A stretch of DNA of 64,000 bases from Haliclona indistincta (Eukaryota > Porifera > Demospongiae > Haplosclerida > Chalinidae): contig OZ024790.1 of assembly GCA_964017065.1 (NCBI GenBank), positions 6,685,422 to 6,749,421 on the forward strand, given 5' to 3'. Both the position numbers and the translations under genes were made by a program. This document shows positions 9,280 to 21,224 of this stretch, in pieces; within the stretch, counting starts at the first letter, position 1; each line of letters starts with the position of its first letter. The notes beneath the pieces are model-generated. The model made no database searches and was not told the origin of the DNA. It saw only the letters and a list, made by a program, of their open reading frames with translations.

Positions 9280-11539
9280 TCATTGATGAGGCTGCATATC
9301 TGAGGTTTGTACGGTGGAGTACACAACTTTATCATGAGCTGGTGCAGCCACTGGTCGCATTCCAGGAGCAGTTCCAAGCTCCGCATAAATCAGTTGTTTT
9401 TTTGCAGTACTTGATGTGTTTTCCTTCACACATAACAAGAGTATAACAAAATAATCTCTAGATTAATTATACACCTTTGGTTTCATAACCTCTCTTGCAT
9501 CAGAGTAGATAACCTTCTCAATGGGTGGAGGTATAGCAGGTTTGTTGCCCAATGGCACTGATCCAATATCAGCATAAATGAGCTCACCACGTTTAGCTCT
9601 AGCCTGTAAAGGATGGCATCATCTGTTTTCTGTCAATGACTGAGCAAATACCTTATTCACTGGAGGTGGTGGACGGGGAGGAGGTATCAAGTCAGTTGGT
9701 GGTGCTAGGTCAGCATAAACTGATGTCTCATTCTGTAAATTGACGTATAGTTGCATAACAATGAATTTTAAAACTAAAAAACGAATAAACTAACCAGCTC
9801 AAATCTTTCTGAATAGGTATTGCTAAGAGTATATAACAATTATTGCTGAATGCAACGGCTTAAACATTCGTTACCTGTTGCAAGGAACTTTTTTCTTTAT
9901 CTTTCCTATTAATCAACAATGAAATCATTATTTTTTCAGCATGTTTTAAGTATATTACCTCTGGTATGATATATCTTAAAACCTATTATTATAGTCGCTA
10001 AAACCATCAATACGACTATGATTCCTCCAATTGTGGAAACAGATATAATAACAATACCTATAATAATTATAACAAAATAAGAAAAGAAGAAAAATATATT
10101 GTAGTACTAGTGTTGTTACAATAATTATTTTGCATGCCAGACAAAGTAGTAGTGTTTCACCTGTGGTGGTTGGGCTATTTTGAGTAGTGGAGAAAATTAT
10201 TGTATTAGAAGAACTTGCAATAGAGTGAACTGACTTATTAGTTGATGATGTAGTTGTTGGAAGCTCTGTGAAAATTACTATTATTAGCTATGCATTAATA
10301 ATGGCCTAGCTATAATACTCACCATTCACTATCATGAAGTATCCATAGATAGGTCCTGGTCCCAGAGCATTGACAGCAAACACTGTAATATAGTAGGTTA
10401 CTCCTGGTACACCAGTCACTGTGTAATTAGTCATAGAAGAGTTCACTTGTGTGTGTATCAGTGTGCTGTTATCACTGGTATTATAAGACACTACATAGTG
10501 AAGGACTGGGAAACCAACTAGAGGCTAAAGCGACAAAAATAAATCATTGTTAATGTCAATGTCATTAATTATTGCAATCATACCTGCCATAGCACATTAA
10601 TATTTGTTAGTTGTAGCTGTACTGTGAAGCTCACAATATCAGGAACTATGGTAACAGACAGAGTATAATTTTTAAGAATTCATAAATCAGATAGCTCATA
10701 CCATCATATGTGACTGTGAGTTGATCACTCCATGGTCCATGTTTTCCTGTACTGTCAGTAACAGCCACAGCAAATGAGTAGTTGTGTCCATGAGTCAGCT
10801 GGTTTAGGTAAGTATCATCATCCGTTTCAGTATCATTATCAGCAGTCAGTATCAGTGACTCAGTGTTGCTAGTACTGTAGCACGAGCTAGAGCTACTGTA
10901 GTTAGTGATATTGATAGTGTAGTTGAAAACACAGTCTGTGGGTCCATTAGAAGGAGCTAGCCATGTTAGTGATACTATCTCGCTGGCAGTACTAATACTT
11001 AGCTTAGATGGAGAGTTTGCTGCACCTTTAGTAAAAAATTAATGCATGCATAAAACAGTATTTGCACACCTCTGAAAGCATTTACCTGCTATTGTGATGG
11101 TCTCTGAGTGTGTGGTAGATATCTGTGATCTGCATGTGATATTATTGTCATGATCAGATATTTGAACACTGTTAATAGTAGCATTTGACATCACTGTTAA
11201 TCCCACAACGTGAGATACAAGAGTGTAATAGTCACTGCTAGCAAATTCATCATCGTATATGATGGTATCTCCTCTATACTGCCATTGCAATGGTGGTGGT
11301 ACCACTTCTGGCATATTGGTTACTCTAACAATAGTACAATTGATAGTGACATCTTGTCCAGGACAGGCTGATATTCCACTAGCTGGTTGAACAGGATGGA
11401 GTATGACTGTGTCTTCAACTTGAGCAGCTAAGAGTGTTTATGGATGAAGATAGCATAATAATAATTATTATAACTTAACTAAAGTCTCACCTCCTATGTA
11501 GAAGCCAACTGCAAGAACTAACAGAACAATTGCAGTCAT
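9280..11539 (-). CDS. Ig-Fn3-Fn3 transmembrane receptor with multi-ITIM tail
   Basis: Twelve exons, all phases consistent, 531 aa: 11539-11491, 11427-11086, 11025-10702, 10645-10584, 10524-10323, 10265-10161, 10057-9959, 9905-9875, 9822-9795, 9732-9652, 9603-9475, 9423-9280. Residues 1-17 are a signal peptide (MTAIVLLVLAVGFYIG). Residues about 20-130 form an Ig-like domain (cysteines in SACPGQDVTINC, LQWQYRG, NNITCRS). Residues 131-238 and 239-326 are two Fn3 domains (VSLTWLAP; NINVLWQP). A Ser/Thr-rich stalk spans 327-361, one TM helix about 364-387, then the basic stop-transfer GKIKKK. The tail has SVYADL (Y420), LIYADI (Y451), LIYAEL (Y497) and VVYSTV (Y519), each fitting the ITIM consensus [S/I/V/L]xYxx[I/V/L], plus PPPRPPPP as a possible SH3 ligand. 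ITIMs recruit SH2 phosphatases in known receptors; an inhibitory role here is inferred. It is divergently transcribed from the neighbour at 12099. Confidence 0.88.
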
Positions 11540-12098
11540 GCTTTATAATAATGATCATAATGAAGCGAGCGTCTTGTTTTTATAGCATTAGACGGCTCAT
11601 TAATAATTCATTGAGTCGGAAGCTTTGAAGTCACGGAGGGTTAGATCTTCATGAATAAATTGATTTTGTAAAAAGACTCTGTGGAAGATCCAGGACGTTT
11701 CGAAGAGCTAACCAAGACAAAGAGCAGTTCTTCGCGTTACCTAGAGTGAAAAAACCATGCCACTACGTTCTTCGCGAACTGCAAACGAGCTCCTAGCACG
11801 CAAAAATAGCGGCCGTTAAGTCAGTTAGATCACCCAGACTCGGAATCTAACTAATATGAACGTTCCTTGGGCCAATAACGAGCCCTCGGATGGTCTTAAA
11901 GTAAGCCCGAGAGCTGTAAAACCATCCTTGGGCTTGTCACCGCTCGTGCATGATTGTCCCGCGGGGCGTTCATGTCACGTCAGTACGGCAGTATACACTA
12001 CACACGTCAGTGCAGTACGGCAGTATACAGTCACGGAGCGCGGGGTCTTTCGATTTTCCCTCGATCGTTCGTAGACCGCGAACGAGGATCTATCTATC
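11540..12098. promoter_or_regulatory. Bidirectional promoter between divergent receptors
   Basis: Only 559 bp separate the two start codons. On the minus strand a TATAAAA box (11577-11583) lies about 40 bp upstream of the ITIM receptor ATG. On the plus side, the proximal sequence contains repeated ACGGCAGTATACA and CACGTCAGT blocks (about 11975-12035). The corresponding gap in the second copy is 141 bp and also carries a TATA-like box. Confidence 0.55.
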
Positions 12099-14881
12099 AT
12101 GGCGTCCATCAGTCTTTTCTGTTTGACGTTTCTTCTTATTCTCTCCTGTTCCATTACTTTGGGTACAGGTACGTATAATTATAAGTAACTGTTGAACCTA
12201 TCTTGATTCTGCTAAATCGATAATCGATTTTCTGTGTATATATATAACGTTGAGTGAATGTGCAGAATCATTTCATCCATCCTTTATAGCTAGCCTATGT
12301 TTTATTACTATAAGTGCCGTACTGCCAATGCCACGGTGGACTGTTACCACCACCAGCAAATGCTATTTTCCAATTATAACCAACACTCTGGCAACAGGCG
12401 GAGACATTGCTCATGTGACATAGCCGGGCCGTAATTTAAGTTGATCTTGCCTTAATTGAGCCACACTTGCACTCCATGTTGTGAAAATATATGCCTTGCA
12501 GTTTCAGCAGCCACTTTCATCTAAGGTTTGAGTATTTTGTGCTTTTTCATATGGCGAGAGAACATCTTCAGATCATAGTGCCACAAAATTCAGGTTTAAA
12601 TCGTGTTCATGATTTGCCCCGATATAACATTGCTTGATTTTGATCATAGCTTTTACAATACTGCACAGAGCAGAAGGATTTGTCTATAACGTAGGATATG
12701 CCTGTCACTGAGTGAACAATTCCAAGTTTTTACTCGACATAGTCAGATCCACATAGCTTGCCTTATACTTTTTTTATTGCCTACAATGTTCCACACGAAG
12801 AGAGGGAATAATTGTGTGTTTGACATTTTGCTTGATTTCTCTAATTTTGTCCTAGAGTTATGATTTATATATCATTTTGATCCTCTATCCTTACTGAATC
12901 TTATGCTTCTTGTCAGATGTCAGACTTTACAACTAATATTTACCACTTGAAGGATTGCCCACACTCGTGTATAGATTTGACAACAAAATCATACTTTTTT
13001 TAAGAGCTCATATGAACTATAGATCCCTCTAACAATCAGTTGTATTTTTTGTAGTTGACATATTTCAGAGTCAAGATCGCTCTGTGTGTCATGGAATGAA
13101 TGCTACCGTGACTTGTGTTACTGTTATATCTGGTGGTCTTCTTCGATGGGTCATTAATGGTCAACAAGTGTTTAGTGTTAGCAGTGGACAAACAACTAGT
13201 TTCACCCAAACTGTAAATGGCAATGAGTTTGTGTTTGTCAGAGGATCACAATTGTCTGGAGTGAATATTTACACCTACACATCGACTGTCTCATTGAACA
13301 CCAATCAAGCAATATCTTTAAGTTGTTCTGATGGAATTTTACAACGGACACTTGGTATAGGTTTAGTAGGTAAGCTCTTACATTATTTTTATTCAAAATC
13401 TTTGACATACCATTAGTTGAAGATCAACCTTCCGATTCATCAACCGTCAATAATAAAGATGATCTGGATAGTGTTATCATGTCATGGACTCCACCTGCTG
13501 ATGCTGGAATTTGCTGTGTTCAATATCGTGTGGTGTCATCAAATGGAACTTCTCTAAATACCACTGAAATGAGCTTTACTCTGTCTGGCATTACAACCCA
13601 TGAAGAACGTAACAGTGCCTCTATTTCAGTTTGTTGTATGGATCAGGTTGGGACAATGGGACCGTTGGTTACTTATCGACCTAATATTGGTATGTTAACT
13701 GATTCTATCACTCAGTTTGACTCATTATCATTATTACAGATTTAGAACCTCCTACTGTTTCTGACCCTGTACATGTTGAGTCTGGTGACATGCCTATGTA
13801 TGAAATTAATTTGAATTTGCCGGTGAGTGTCTAGTACATTCATAGAATAGTGAGGCAAGCTTGAGTAGAGCTGATCTATGAACACCAGTGCTAAGCTGAG
13901 TCTGTCAACACAAGAAGCCAGTTTTCACCGTTTTAATCCACGTATCAAGAGTTCAAGCTTTGATTAAATAATAATAGGCATTTTCTATTTCTCTGGAAAA
14001 TTGAGGCAAAAATCACACCGCGTGACAGATACATGTAGATGTTTTCATGCACGTGGGACGTTTTCACGATCAATGTGGTGCTCGCTCAGGCTCGCCCCAA
14101 CAGACACTGTTATACATGTTTTTACAGTGCTTTGCTATAATACTTTGTGATTTCAGAACTCAAGTGAAGGTGCTGTTTCTTCAGTAAAAAGCTGTACTGT
14201 TACTGTCATGGTTAATGGCAGTGGCACTGTTATACAACCGAACTGTGATGTACAACAAGGGAAAGCCTCCTTTACGATATCTGATCTATCATCTTTTAGA
14301 GTCTTGATAACATTTGATTATGGATTAGGATTTGGCTCTACCACTCTTCCTTCACCTATAAATGGGAGCTATTATAGTGAGTACACTATTGTCTTTTAAT
14401 ACTTAAAAAAATTGCTGTATTTTTACTTCCACAGACACAACCACTCTAATGGAGATAACTGATCTTCGAAACAACAATACTGATCTTCGAGACAACAATA
14501 CTGCTCTTCGAAACAACAATACTGCTCTTCAAAACCAGACTACTGCTCTTCAAAACCAGACTACTGCTCTTCAAAACCTGACTTCTTTTCTTCAAAACCA
14601 GACTACTACTCTTCAAAACGACAATACTGCTCTTCAACTACAGGTTTTAATTGTTTGTGTTGCCCTGGGTGGATTTCTGCTATTCGCAATAATCCTTATT
14701 ATAATACTTGTCATCTATTTTGCCGTCAAATCAAAAGTAAAGGCCTCTAATGTGAGTTACTTTATGTTCAGAATGAATAATAATTATGATTTTTGTATAA
14801 TAGAAGCCCCAAGGAAAAAACGAAGAAATAAAGCCGCAAAAAAATGAAGAAATAAAGCTGCGTGACAATAGTTCACTTTAG
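12099..14881 (+). CDS. Ig/Fn3-like receptor with heptad N-glycan stalk (copy 1)
   Basis: Seven exons with consistent phases, 451 aa: 12099-12168, 13055-13369, 13417-13689, 13740-13822, 14157-14376, 14435-14751, 14804-14881. The N-terminus is a signal peptide (MASISLFCLTFLLILSCS). Residues about 24-128 are Ig-like (TVTCVTV, RWVINGQ, SLSCSDG), about 129-219 Fn3-like (VIMSWTPPADAG), and 220-320 another beta-sandwich-like module. Residues about 328-390 are nine heptads of type NTALRNN/TTALQNQ, encoded by a 21-bp tandem repeat, with seven N-x-T sequons and a Leu in each heptad. A TM helix spans about 391-418, followed by a 33-residue charged tail with an internal repeat (NEEIKPQ/NEEIKLR) and no ITIM. 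Ligand and partner are unknown. The gene is duplicated at 52074. Confidence 0.87.
12789..12805. repeat. TGTTCCACACGAAGAGA repeat fragment in intron 1
   Basis: Seventeen bases identical to 6096-6112. The rest of intron 1 (12169-13054) shows nothing else recognisable. Confidence 0.35.
14020..14100. repeat. Diverged end of the GGGGCGAGCCTGAGC element in an intron
   Basis: CGTGACAGATACA, ATCAATGTGG and GCTCGCTCAGGCTCGCCCC match, in order, the right end of the elements at 48540-49344 and 53276-54072. The left boundary in this intron (13823-14156) is not clear; a weak half-match lies near 13850. Confidence 0.45.
14452..14640 (+). repeat. 21-bp coding minisatellite (nine units)
   Basis: Nine direct 21-bp units of the type ACTGCTCTTCAAAACCAG encode one heptad each of the receptor stalk. 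Neighbouring units are nearly identical, suggesting recent expansion by slippage. The paralogue at 55309 retains about two heptads. Confidence 0.85.
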
Positions 14882-16640
14882 TGTTGAAACCTATTATTAT
14901 AAACTGTGGTAGCTGTACTTGAACCCCGTTTATAGTTATTATATTGTTCTCTTTGTATGTTGTAATGCACAAGACCTTCTGTCCATAATAATTATATGAC
15001 CATATTTGGTGATAATTATAATTAGTATAGGCAATGTGGGTTGCTAGTTATTTTTAGCTATATGTTGGGTCTTGAATTTCATTGTGCACGTATGAATAAT
15101 ATTAGGCATCAAGTTATGATAATTGTGATTAATTTTAGGTTGCTATTACTGTACCAGCTTTAATACTACATAATAATATTACTACATATTACTTCCTGTG
15201 ACACTGATACTAACCTAACATGCTAGTGCCCAAGTCATTATGCATGTCTTTGGATGTGTTTGAAAAGGATGATCAACCCTATCACTAGAGGCAGCTGTCT
15301 CACATATACCTGAGACTGCCTCTAGTGATAATGATTATTAGCTGACTACAAATAGACTATTATTTTTAGTATCAGTAGGGGGGCTGTACCTAACCATTTT
15401 GAGTCAATGTTTTGTCCATAGTTGAATCACTAAATCATTAGGCACAACAGTCCTTGTAGACAGGAAGCGTGTTTAACAACCTGATGGATATTATGCGTGG
15501 TAGATGTTGAAACTAACACACCTACTGTAGTATATGGGGACTGAAAATTCAACAAAATGCTGTCCTTGTAGGTTAGGTGTTGTGCATGCAGGTGGTTGAT
15601 TGTGAAAGGAATAATGTATTATCAGAATACATTGTATGGTGTCCATCACATCAACACTAGCTGTGTACCTTCACCCACTAGTCGATTACATTAGCGATTC
15701 CATTGGTATCCGTCAACATCACCTGATGATAGTCCCGACCAGAGCACAAGTACTATAATAATACACAAGCATTGTACATTTGTACTAGTGGATAATGAAG
15801 CACTTACAGCTACAAGCTATATTATTTAGTAGATCTAACTAATGAGTGTTATCATTGTTCTTAATGAATGTTTGCATAATAATGATGTTATAATTAAACT
15901 AGCACAGCTGAGCTATTGTTCCGCCATGAGCAGAGGAATGATCAACCAACGAAAGAGAGAGTACACAGTAAACAACTGCTGTATAGTATTAGACAGCTAT
16001 TTGCTGTGTACTGAGAGACAAATGCAACACGAAGTTATGATTCCGTATGAAGAAGAATGCATCATCAACAGCATAGTGAACAGTAAACAGCTATAGTAAT
16101 AATAGCTGTGATGAGATGTATACTGACGATATTTAGGAGCAATTTCTGATGCAGTTTTGTTCCACCATGAGCTGTGGAATGGTCAACAGACGAGAGAAAG
16201 TAAACAAATCAATATACGTACAACAAAACAAGAAGTACATGCACCTGTAGATATATTAGACAAAATTATATGACAGAAAAATGAAAAGACCCTTTATTGT
16301 GCAACATGCACAGGATAATGGTAGTGTGTGCAAGGTGGTGGTATATGAAAGGAAAAGGTAATAAACTGAAGAGGAAGGTATTATAGATTCGATAAGATTA
16401 TAGTGCATGTGCAGTTATGATTCAGTATTATAAAGGATATAGTGATCAACAACTAAAGTGAAAGACCTGCGGAGGATTACAGGTCTTGAGGAAATGACAT
16501 GTAGACTGAGGTGAGTGTGCGTAAGCAGGGCGATCTATTCACACTGTTTCATTATAATAATGCACATCACGATCACACAGTACACAAAGTAATACATAAA
16601 CCAGACACAACCACACTGCATGCAGTATCACTTAAAATGA
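14882..16640. other. Downstream flank, largely unique to copy 1
   Basis: The first about 120 bp (3'UTR, ending in GTATGTTGTAATG) is also present after the second copy at 55597-55730. From about 15010 to 16640 the second copy has no counterpart. Two segments about 240 bp apart (near 15920 and 16160) share TGTTCC(G/A)CCATGAGC and related bases. No supported gene. Confidence 0.5.
15280..15330. repeat. Stem-loop with about 20-bp stem
   Basis: TATCACTAGAGGCAG at 15280 pairs perfectly with CTGCCTCTAGTGATA ending at 15330; after a 2-nt bulge GTCTCA pairs with TGAGAC, leaving an 8-nt loop. It could be a foldback remnant or a structured RNA; the loop is short for a miRNA precursor. Confidence 0.6.
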
Positions 16641-17937
16641 GGACGTACGTTATATAGCACTTTTGCTTAAGATTCAAATCATATCATATAGCACTTTTGC
16701 CTGAGATTCAAATCATAAAAGTACAGCACTAGGCTATAGCTAGGTTTGAAAAGCTCTGTACATATGCATTATTACCATAGCAATCAGACCATCAAAACTA
16801 TAATATTATTGCTGATGTGTTATCATAGTAATTAGCGATTCTTGCTCTATTGCAGGTGTTGTTGATCTTCATCTTGTAGTATCCTCATTGCATGGTGTCT
16901 GTGGTAGCACTAGGTTGTTCATGGTATTGACATGTTCCTGTATGGAGGTGTTGAGTAGGAAGAGATGGTAACAGAAAGGATGAGAGAGTAAACATGACAG
17001 CTATTATAGTTATCAACACCTCTGGATAATCATGCAGCACTAATTGCTTATCTGACTTCCTGTGTTTACATTGGTTGTCTAATTACGTGACGTCATATGA
17101 CGTTTTGGAGTTGCTGGGCAACACGCGGGGTCTATGTGAAGCACGGGGGTTCTAAGCACGGGTTTATACTTAGGCAAGCAACAGTTAGTGCTTCACTGCT
17201 GCAACTGCGCTTGGTAAGAATTAGAGCAAGCAGAAATTTCTACAACACAGTCAACACTTACATATCATTCCAGCTTGTGTTGAGCAATACTTTTGCTGAT
17301 CTAAAGCAAAAAAATAGTACTACATTGTACCGGTTTTATAGTGTAGTGTTGTAGCACAATAATTATTAGTAAGACTGCACTTGCTATAGTGAACCGCTTC
17401 AGTAGGAATAGCATAATGCTATGGAGTGAACTGATACAAAATTCTTCTTAATTATTACTGAAACAAATCTTACAGTACCAAGCTCTGAAAGCAAACATTG
17501 CTTGCTCAAAAAAAAATTTTTAAGTTCCACAATAAATGTGAGAAATGAAAGGCTTAGATTTTTCAGAATAACAATCCTTGCACTACAGTATCGATCAAGA
17601 CGATTATTGCAAATGTTATAACTTGCAGTAATATTATGTAGCAAAAAATCATCGACAAAACTAGACTACAGGACTAAGGTCATGGAGAGAGAGATGATTT
17701 GTTACAATACAAAATAATTACCATGCAATATCCGTCAACATGTACTTGCAAACAGTTGTATCAACTGACAAAATTGCACCTAATGCTTCATCAGTAACAA
17801 TTAAACAGGCACATGTCAAGCTCACCATCAAAACCACTATAACCACTGTACTATACCTGCTACCTAAGAACTGTCTGTGCATCAAAAATTCTCACCTGTA
17901 AAGTAGTCATGATTTCAAAAAGTTATGCAACAGTACT

Positions 17938-18122
17938 TCAATGACACAACAATCCGTCCATTAGAAAAATATCCATAGGTTAACAGCAGTCACTGAAAAA
18001 GAACACCCAAGCACTATTGCCGGGCATTGTGTGCAGTGCAGTCGATCAGGTAAACTAAAGAAATTTCAACAGTCGACACTTTATAAACATCACCGGATGA
18101 TCCATCCCAATAATGAGGAGTA
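17938..18122 (+). pseudogene. Disrupted copy of the Cys/His-rich small ORF
   Basis: Starts MQQYFNDTTIRPLEKYP then a stop. The paralogue at 60309-60506 stays open for 65 codons. Two small changes near 17970 break the frame here. Confidence 0.45.
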
Positions 18123-18494
18123 AACTATGAGAAGCCCTGTGCAAATTACGGAATTTACGCAACGATAGCCAGACGGATGTACACAGTTGGGTACATCAAC
18201 AAGATCACATCACTGACTAAGGTGATCACACTACATCACTCGACCTTGACATGATGATACTGACTGACTAAGATACGACACTCCGGACCACTTACGCAAC
18301 ATTCACATGAATAATTCATGAGGCACTGCTGTGCCTTCTAAATATTACCACCTTATAACATGAATCCACTTCTTAGCAATGGTATGAAAAACAAAAAATA
18401 TTTAGAATTAACTTCAGTTCATCAGTAATTATTTGATAACCGTGACATTAATATTAATGTTCGTGAATAATTGCAATTGAGTGATCACTTGCAG

Positions 18495-18689
18495 GACATC
18501 AAAAAACATCATACCTTGTTGTCTGTGTGTCTAGGTGTGTAGAACACTGAATGGTGGTCGTATTGCTAGTTGTATTGACAGCAAGGACAGGACCAGTAGG
18601 TCAGTATCACTAGAGGAGTGCTGTCTACTCAGAAACAGACATGGACTCAAAGATGACCAGTTTATGAAAGCACTAGAGGCACTGCGCAG
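18495..18689 (+). pseudogene. INPP4-like phosphatase exon, frameshifted copy
   Basis: Bounded by a TTGCAG acceptor and a CGCAG/GTGATA donor. One frame gives NGGRIASCIDSKDRTSRS and LEECCLLRN, matching the region around the CKSAKDRT-type active site of inositol polyphosphate 4-phosphatases. The exon is 195 nt, versus 194 in the paralogue at 60877; the extra base near its 5' end breaks the frame, and an active-site-loop Met is Arg. No other INPP4 exons are recognisable nearby, so this is a gene fragment. Confidence 0.6.
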
Positions 18690-19070
18690 GTGATAACATG
18701 AGCACTTCATGTGATCCTTTAGCACAGACTTGTATGTACATGTAAATTCTGATACTCCTCATAATTATCACGCAGCTGAACAATAGTCGTCACATCTGAG
18801 CTGACTTAAGAGGAGGAGGGATTGTACAATGACTGATATTGATAGGAGCTATAGGGGTCACTGTATCTGATCATTATTAATGTCACTTTCTTCCTCCCAT
18901 GTGTGTGGAACCCACAGCATACTTGTGATAAGCACACGAACAGCGCCCTATACATCTATAAACAGTATAGTTTAATAATACATCATGATGAATAATTATA
19001 ATTATTCATTTTGCTATAAAGAATTAGTGGCTTCTGTTAACATAGCTGATCACGAAGTGAATTATATATT

Positions 19071-19259
19071 GTTATTGCTATGATTTTTATTAGCGTGCTA
19101 TTAATAGTGAGCCGTGTTGCTTTTTTACAAAAGATAGAGAATGAGTCCTCCTAACTGAGTTAAGCAGATCTTGACTAGTTATATATTAATGCAGTATTAG
19201 AAATGTATAGTATTATAATGAATGAAGAGCAGCATGGATGAAGCAATAATTTATACTTT
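19071..19259. other. Flank absent from second copy
   Basis: AT-rich, no gene. These bases and the following element are missing at the corresponding point of the second copy (about 61448). Confidence 0.5.
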
Positions 19260-19406
19260 CACTGTGCAAAAGCTCTATTATACTGCACTGTATATTGGTT
19301 GTATATTTGTGTTTTACACATGATATACACATGTGTATAATTCAAGTGCCCATGGTGCGTATATCCCGTGTATTGGAACATTATACACACCTTGTTATAC
19401 ACTAGG

Positions 19407-19444
19407 TATACACGCAATATACAGTACTGTATATTGCGTGTATA
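19407..19444. repeat. Perfect 38-bp palindrome
   Basis: The arms are TATACACGCAATATACAGT and its exact reverse complement with no spacer. Outer CTTGTTATACAC and GTGTATAACAAG add a second, offset inverted pair. Confidence 0.85.
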
Positions 19445-20010
19445 ACAAGCGTATACCATGTGTATTCTATTGCGTATAACAGAATTAACTACCAGGATGT
19501 AGGTGGAGCCCGTGTGGTGAACATGCCCTGCCTTTTGTAAAATGGTCCAATTAGACTTCTATTAAAATATTGATTCAATTTGATCCAAAAATTGTTTAAA
19601 ATTATTTATACAGGTACAAAAATAAATAATAATCAACCAGTCAAAAATGAGTCTCAGAAAGTGCTGCTAAAACTTGAAACTTGCTGTTGACTGAAAAGAA
19701 GACTTGACTGAAGACTTGCATGATCCTATAAAGAACATCATTCTGTGATTGAAACAGTATCATCAAACACCATACCGTGAATTGCTCATTAGATTGCCCA
19801 GACATTCTCTCTTGTCATGACCATGTAGTTACCTACTGCATTAGGAAGAAACAGAATTATAATATCTTACCTTTGTGTTGAAGACCTAAAACCTGTATAA
19901 CATTTAGAAAACTGTTTTAAGACAGAACAACAAATAGCTTACTTGGTACATACTGAACAAACACAGTTCACTGCACCAATAACCTGTCTCTGCAAAAACA
20001 GCTTAGCAAC

Positions 20011-20220
20011 TTACTTCAGATAGTCCGCTTCAGCTTCCTGGGTAGTTAAAACATTAATTTTATACGCTGACTGATCAGACAAAGCTCTCACCTGTTGTAA
20101 CAGCACTGTAGGTGGCGGCATAATCACCAGACTCAAACCGTCTACAGGTAAAAATGAAGCACCATGGTGCAGATGCCTCGGTGGAATTGCATGCATACTG
20201 CACACTGGACATGAGGCTTT
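20011..20220 (-). CDS. Possible small two-exon ORF in the TIR element
   Basis: The minus-strand frame has CPVCSMHAIPPRHLHHG and VDGLSLVIMPPPTVLLQQ, then GTGAGA; a TACCCAG acceptor 50-odd bp on rejoins at EAEADYLK before GTAAGT. A CxxC pair and these motifs recall proteins found in sponge transposons, but I cannot name the family. Boundaries are uncertain. Confidence 0.3.
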   Translation of the reverse strand, partial: KASCPVCSMHAIPPRHLHHGASFLPVDGLSLVIMPPPTVLLQQVRALSDQSAYKINVLTTQEAEADYLK

Positions 20221-20483
20221 GACCGTCAACACACAGCAACTACATACAGCTAATCCATCAGCAGATGATGATTATAACAGATTTATAAAGTACAATGGTC
20301 ATACAAGCTGGCAAAAATAACAGAAGCCAATAGTATGCTACCACAGTGTAATAGTTAGCTGGGCGTGCACAAAGCAGCCATGCTTGTTGCAGCTAGCTTT
20401 TTTCGGTTTTGCTGAATGTTATTCGGACCCGCCACGCTATCCTGTAGTCCAGATCAAACCTACAATATACTAGCCAGTTAACC

Positions 20484-20760
20484 ATGGACACATTCGACTT
20501 CGGAGAAGTCCAGATCGCCAGCAACGGTAAACAAAGTAAGCAAATCACGCCATAACTCACGAACAAAGCTTTAATTCAAAAATCTAAGACCATCAAGTTT
20601 GAGCTCATAACGTGTTATGTCGATATTGCAATTACCACCAGCTGATTCTTCGCCGTCTTTCAGAACTTGAGCGGACAGACATACAGACAGACAGACACGC
20701 ACGATTACTGTATGCCTCGTGGCTCCGCCCACCGAGGCATAACTAGACGAGCTATAGGTA
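20484..20760 (+). repeat. Dispersed repeat with ATG exon-like start and CGAGGCAT palindrome
   Basis: Begins with an ATG-led open stretch (MDTFDFGEVQIASN) and a GTAAAC/GTAAGC donor-like site, then CATAACTCACGAAC. It ends at a palindrome with arms ATGCCTCG and CGAGGCAT (about 20712-20740), after a short CAGA-repeat. The phrase CATAACTC(A/G)CGAAC resembles the dispersed repeats at about 49930, 56950 and 57450. Confidence 0.4.
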
Positions 20761-21224
20761 TACATGTAACACATACCATGAGTAAGCCCGCGCATACAAG
20801 GCGCGGTGGCTGGTTGTGCATTCACCGTTGGTCTGCTCTCTATAGTCGATCTTTCCACATGACCCGACGTTTCACTGGGCAAAAAGAGTGTGAGAATAGC
20901 CATTGTAGGGAATAAGTAAAGCTTACTTTATTGTAGGTTGAGTAGTGTGGGCACTGCATACAGTTTTCAGGACTACTGATGACACAGCACGACCATCAAT
21001 GGCGACTGAGCTGGCAGCTGGAACGGGCTTCACGTGGTGGATCAATTTGGACAAATCAGATTGCAGCCCGCCAACTTGACACCGCCTACTAAAGGTGGAG
21101 CTAGGAGAATGGAGGCTAGCGCTAGACCATAGATTTATGGCTATGGCTCAGCTCTCGAGTCAGGTTCTTTTGCCACTATCTTTCTCACAGGCAGCATGGG
21201 ACAGTTGTATTGCAGTGAATAGCC

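Larger units (their letters stand above)
16640..19070. repeat. Segmental duplication block (copy 1, part a)
   Basis: Collinear with 55760-56596 and then 59932-61450, with substitutions and small indels. The second copy carries a 3.3 kb insertion (56597-59931) relative to this block, at the position of about 17555 here. The block includes the two pseudo-exons listed separately. Confidence 0.8.

Noticed and set aside
15842..16096. 84-codon plus-strand ORF
   Set aside because: No motif, signal peptide or conservation; the region is missing from the second copy.
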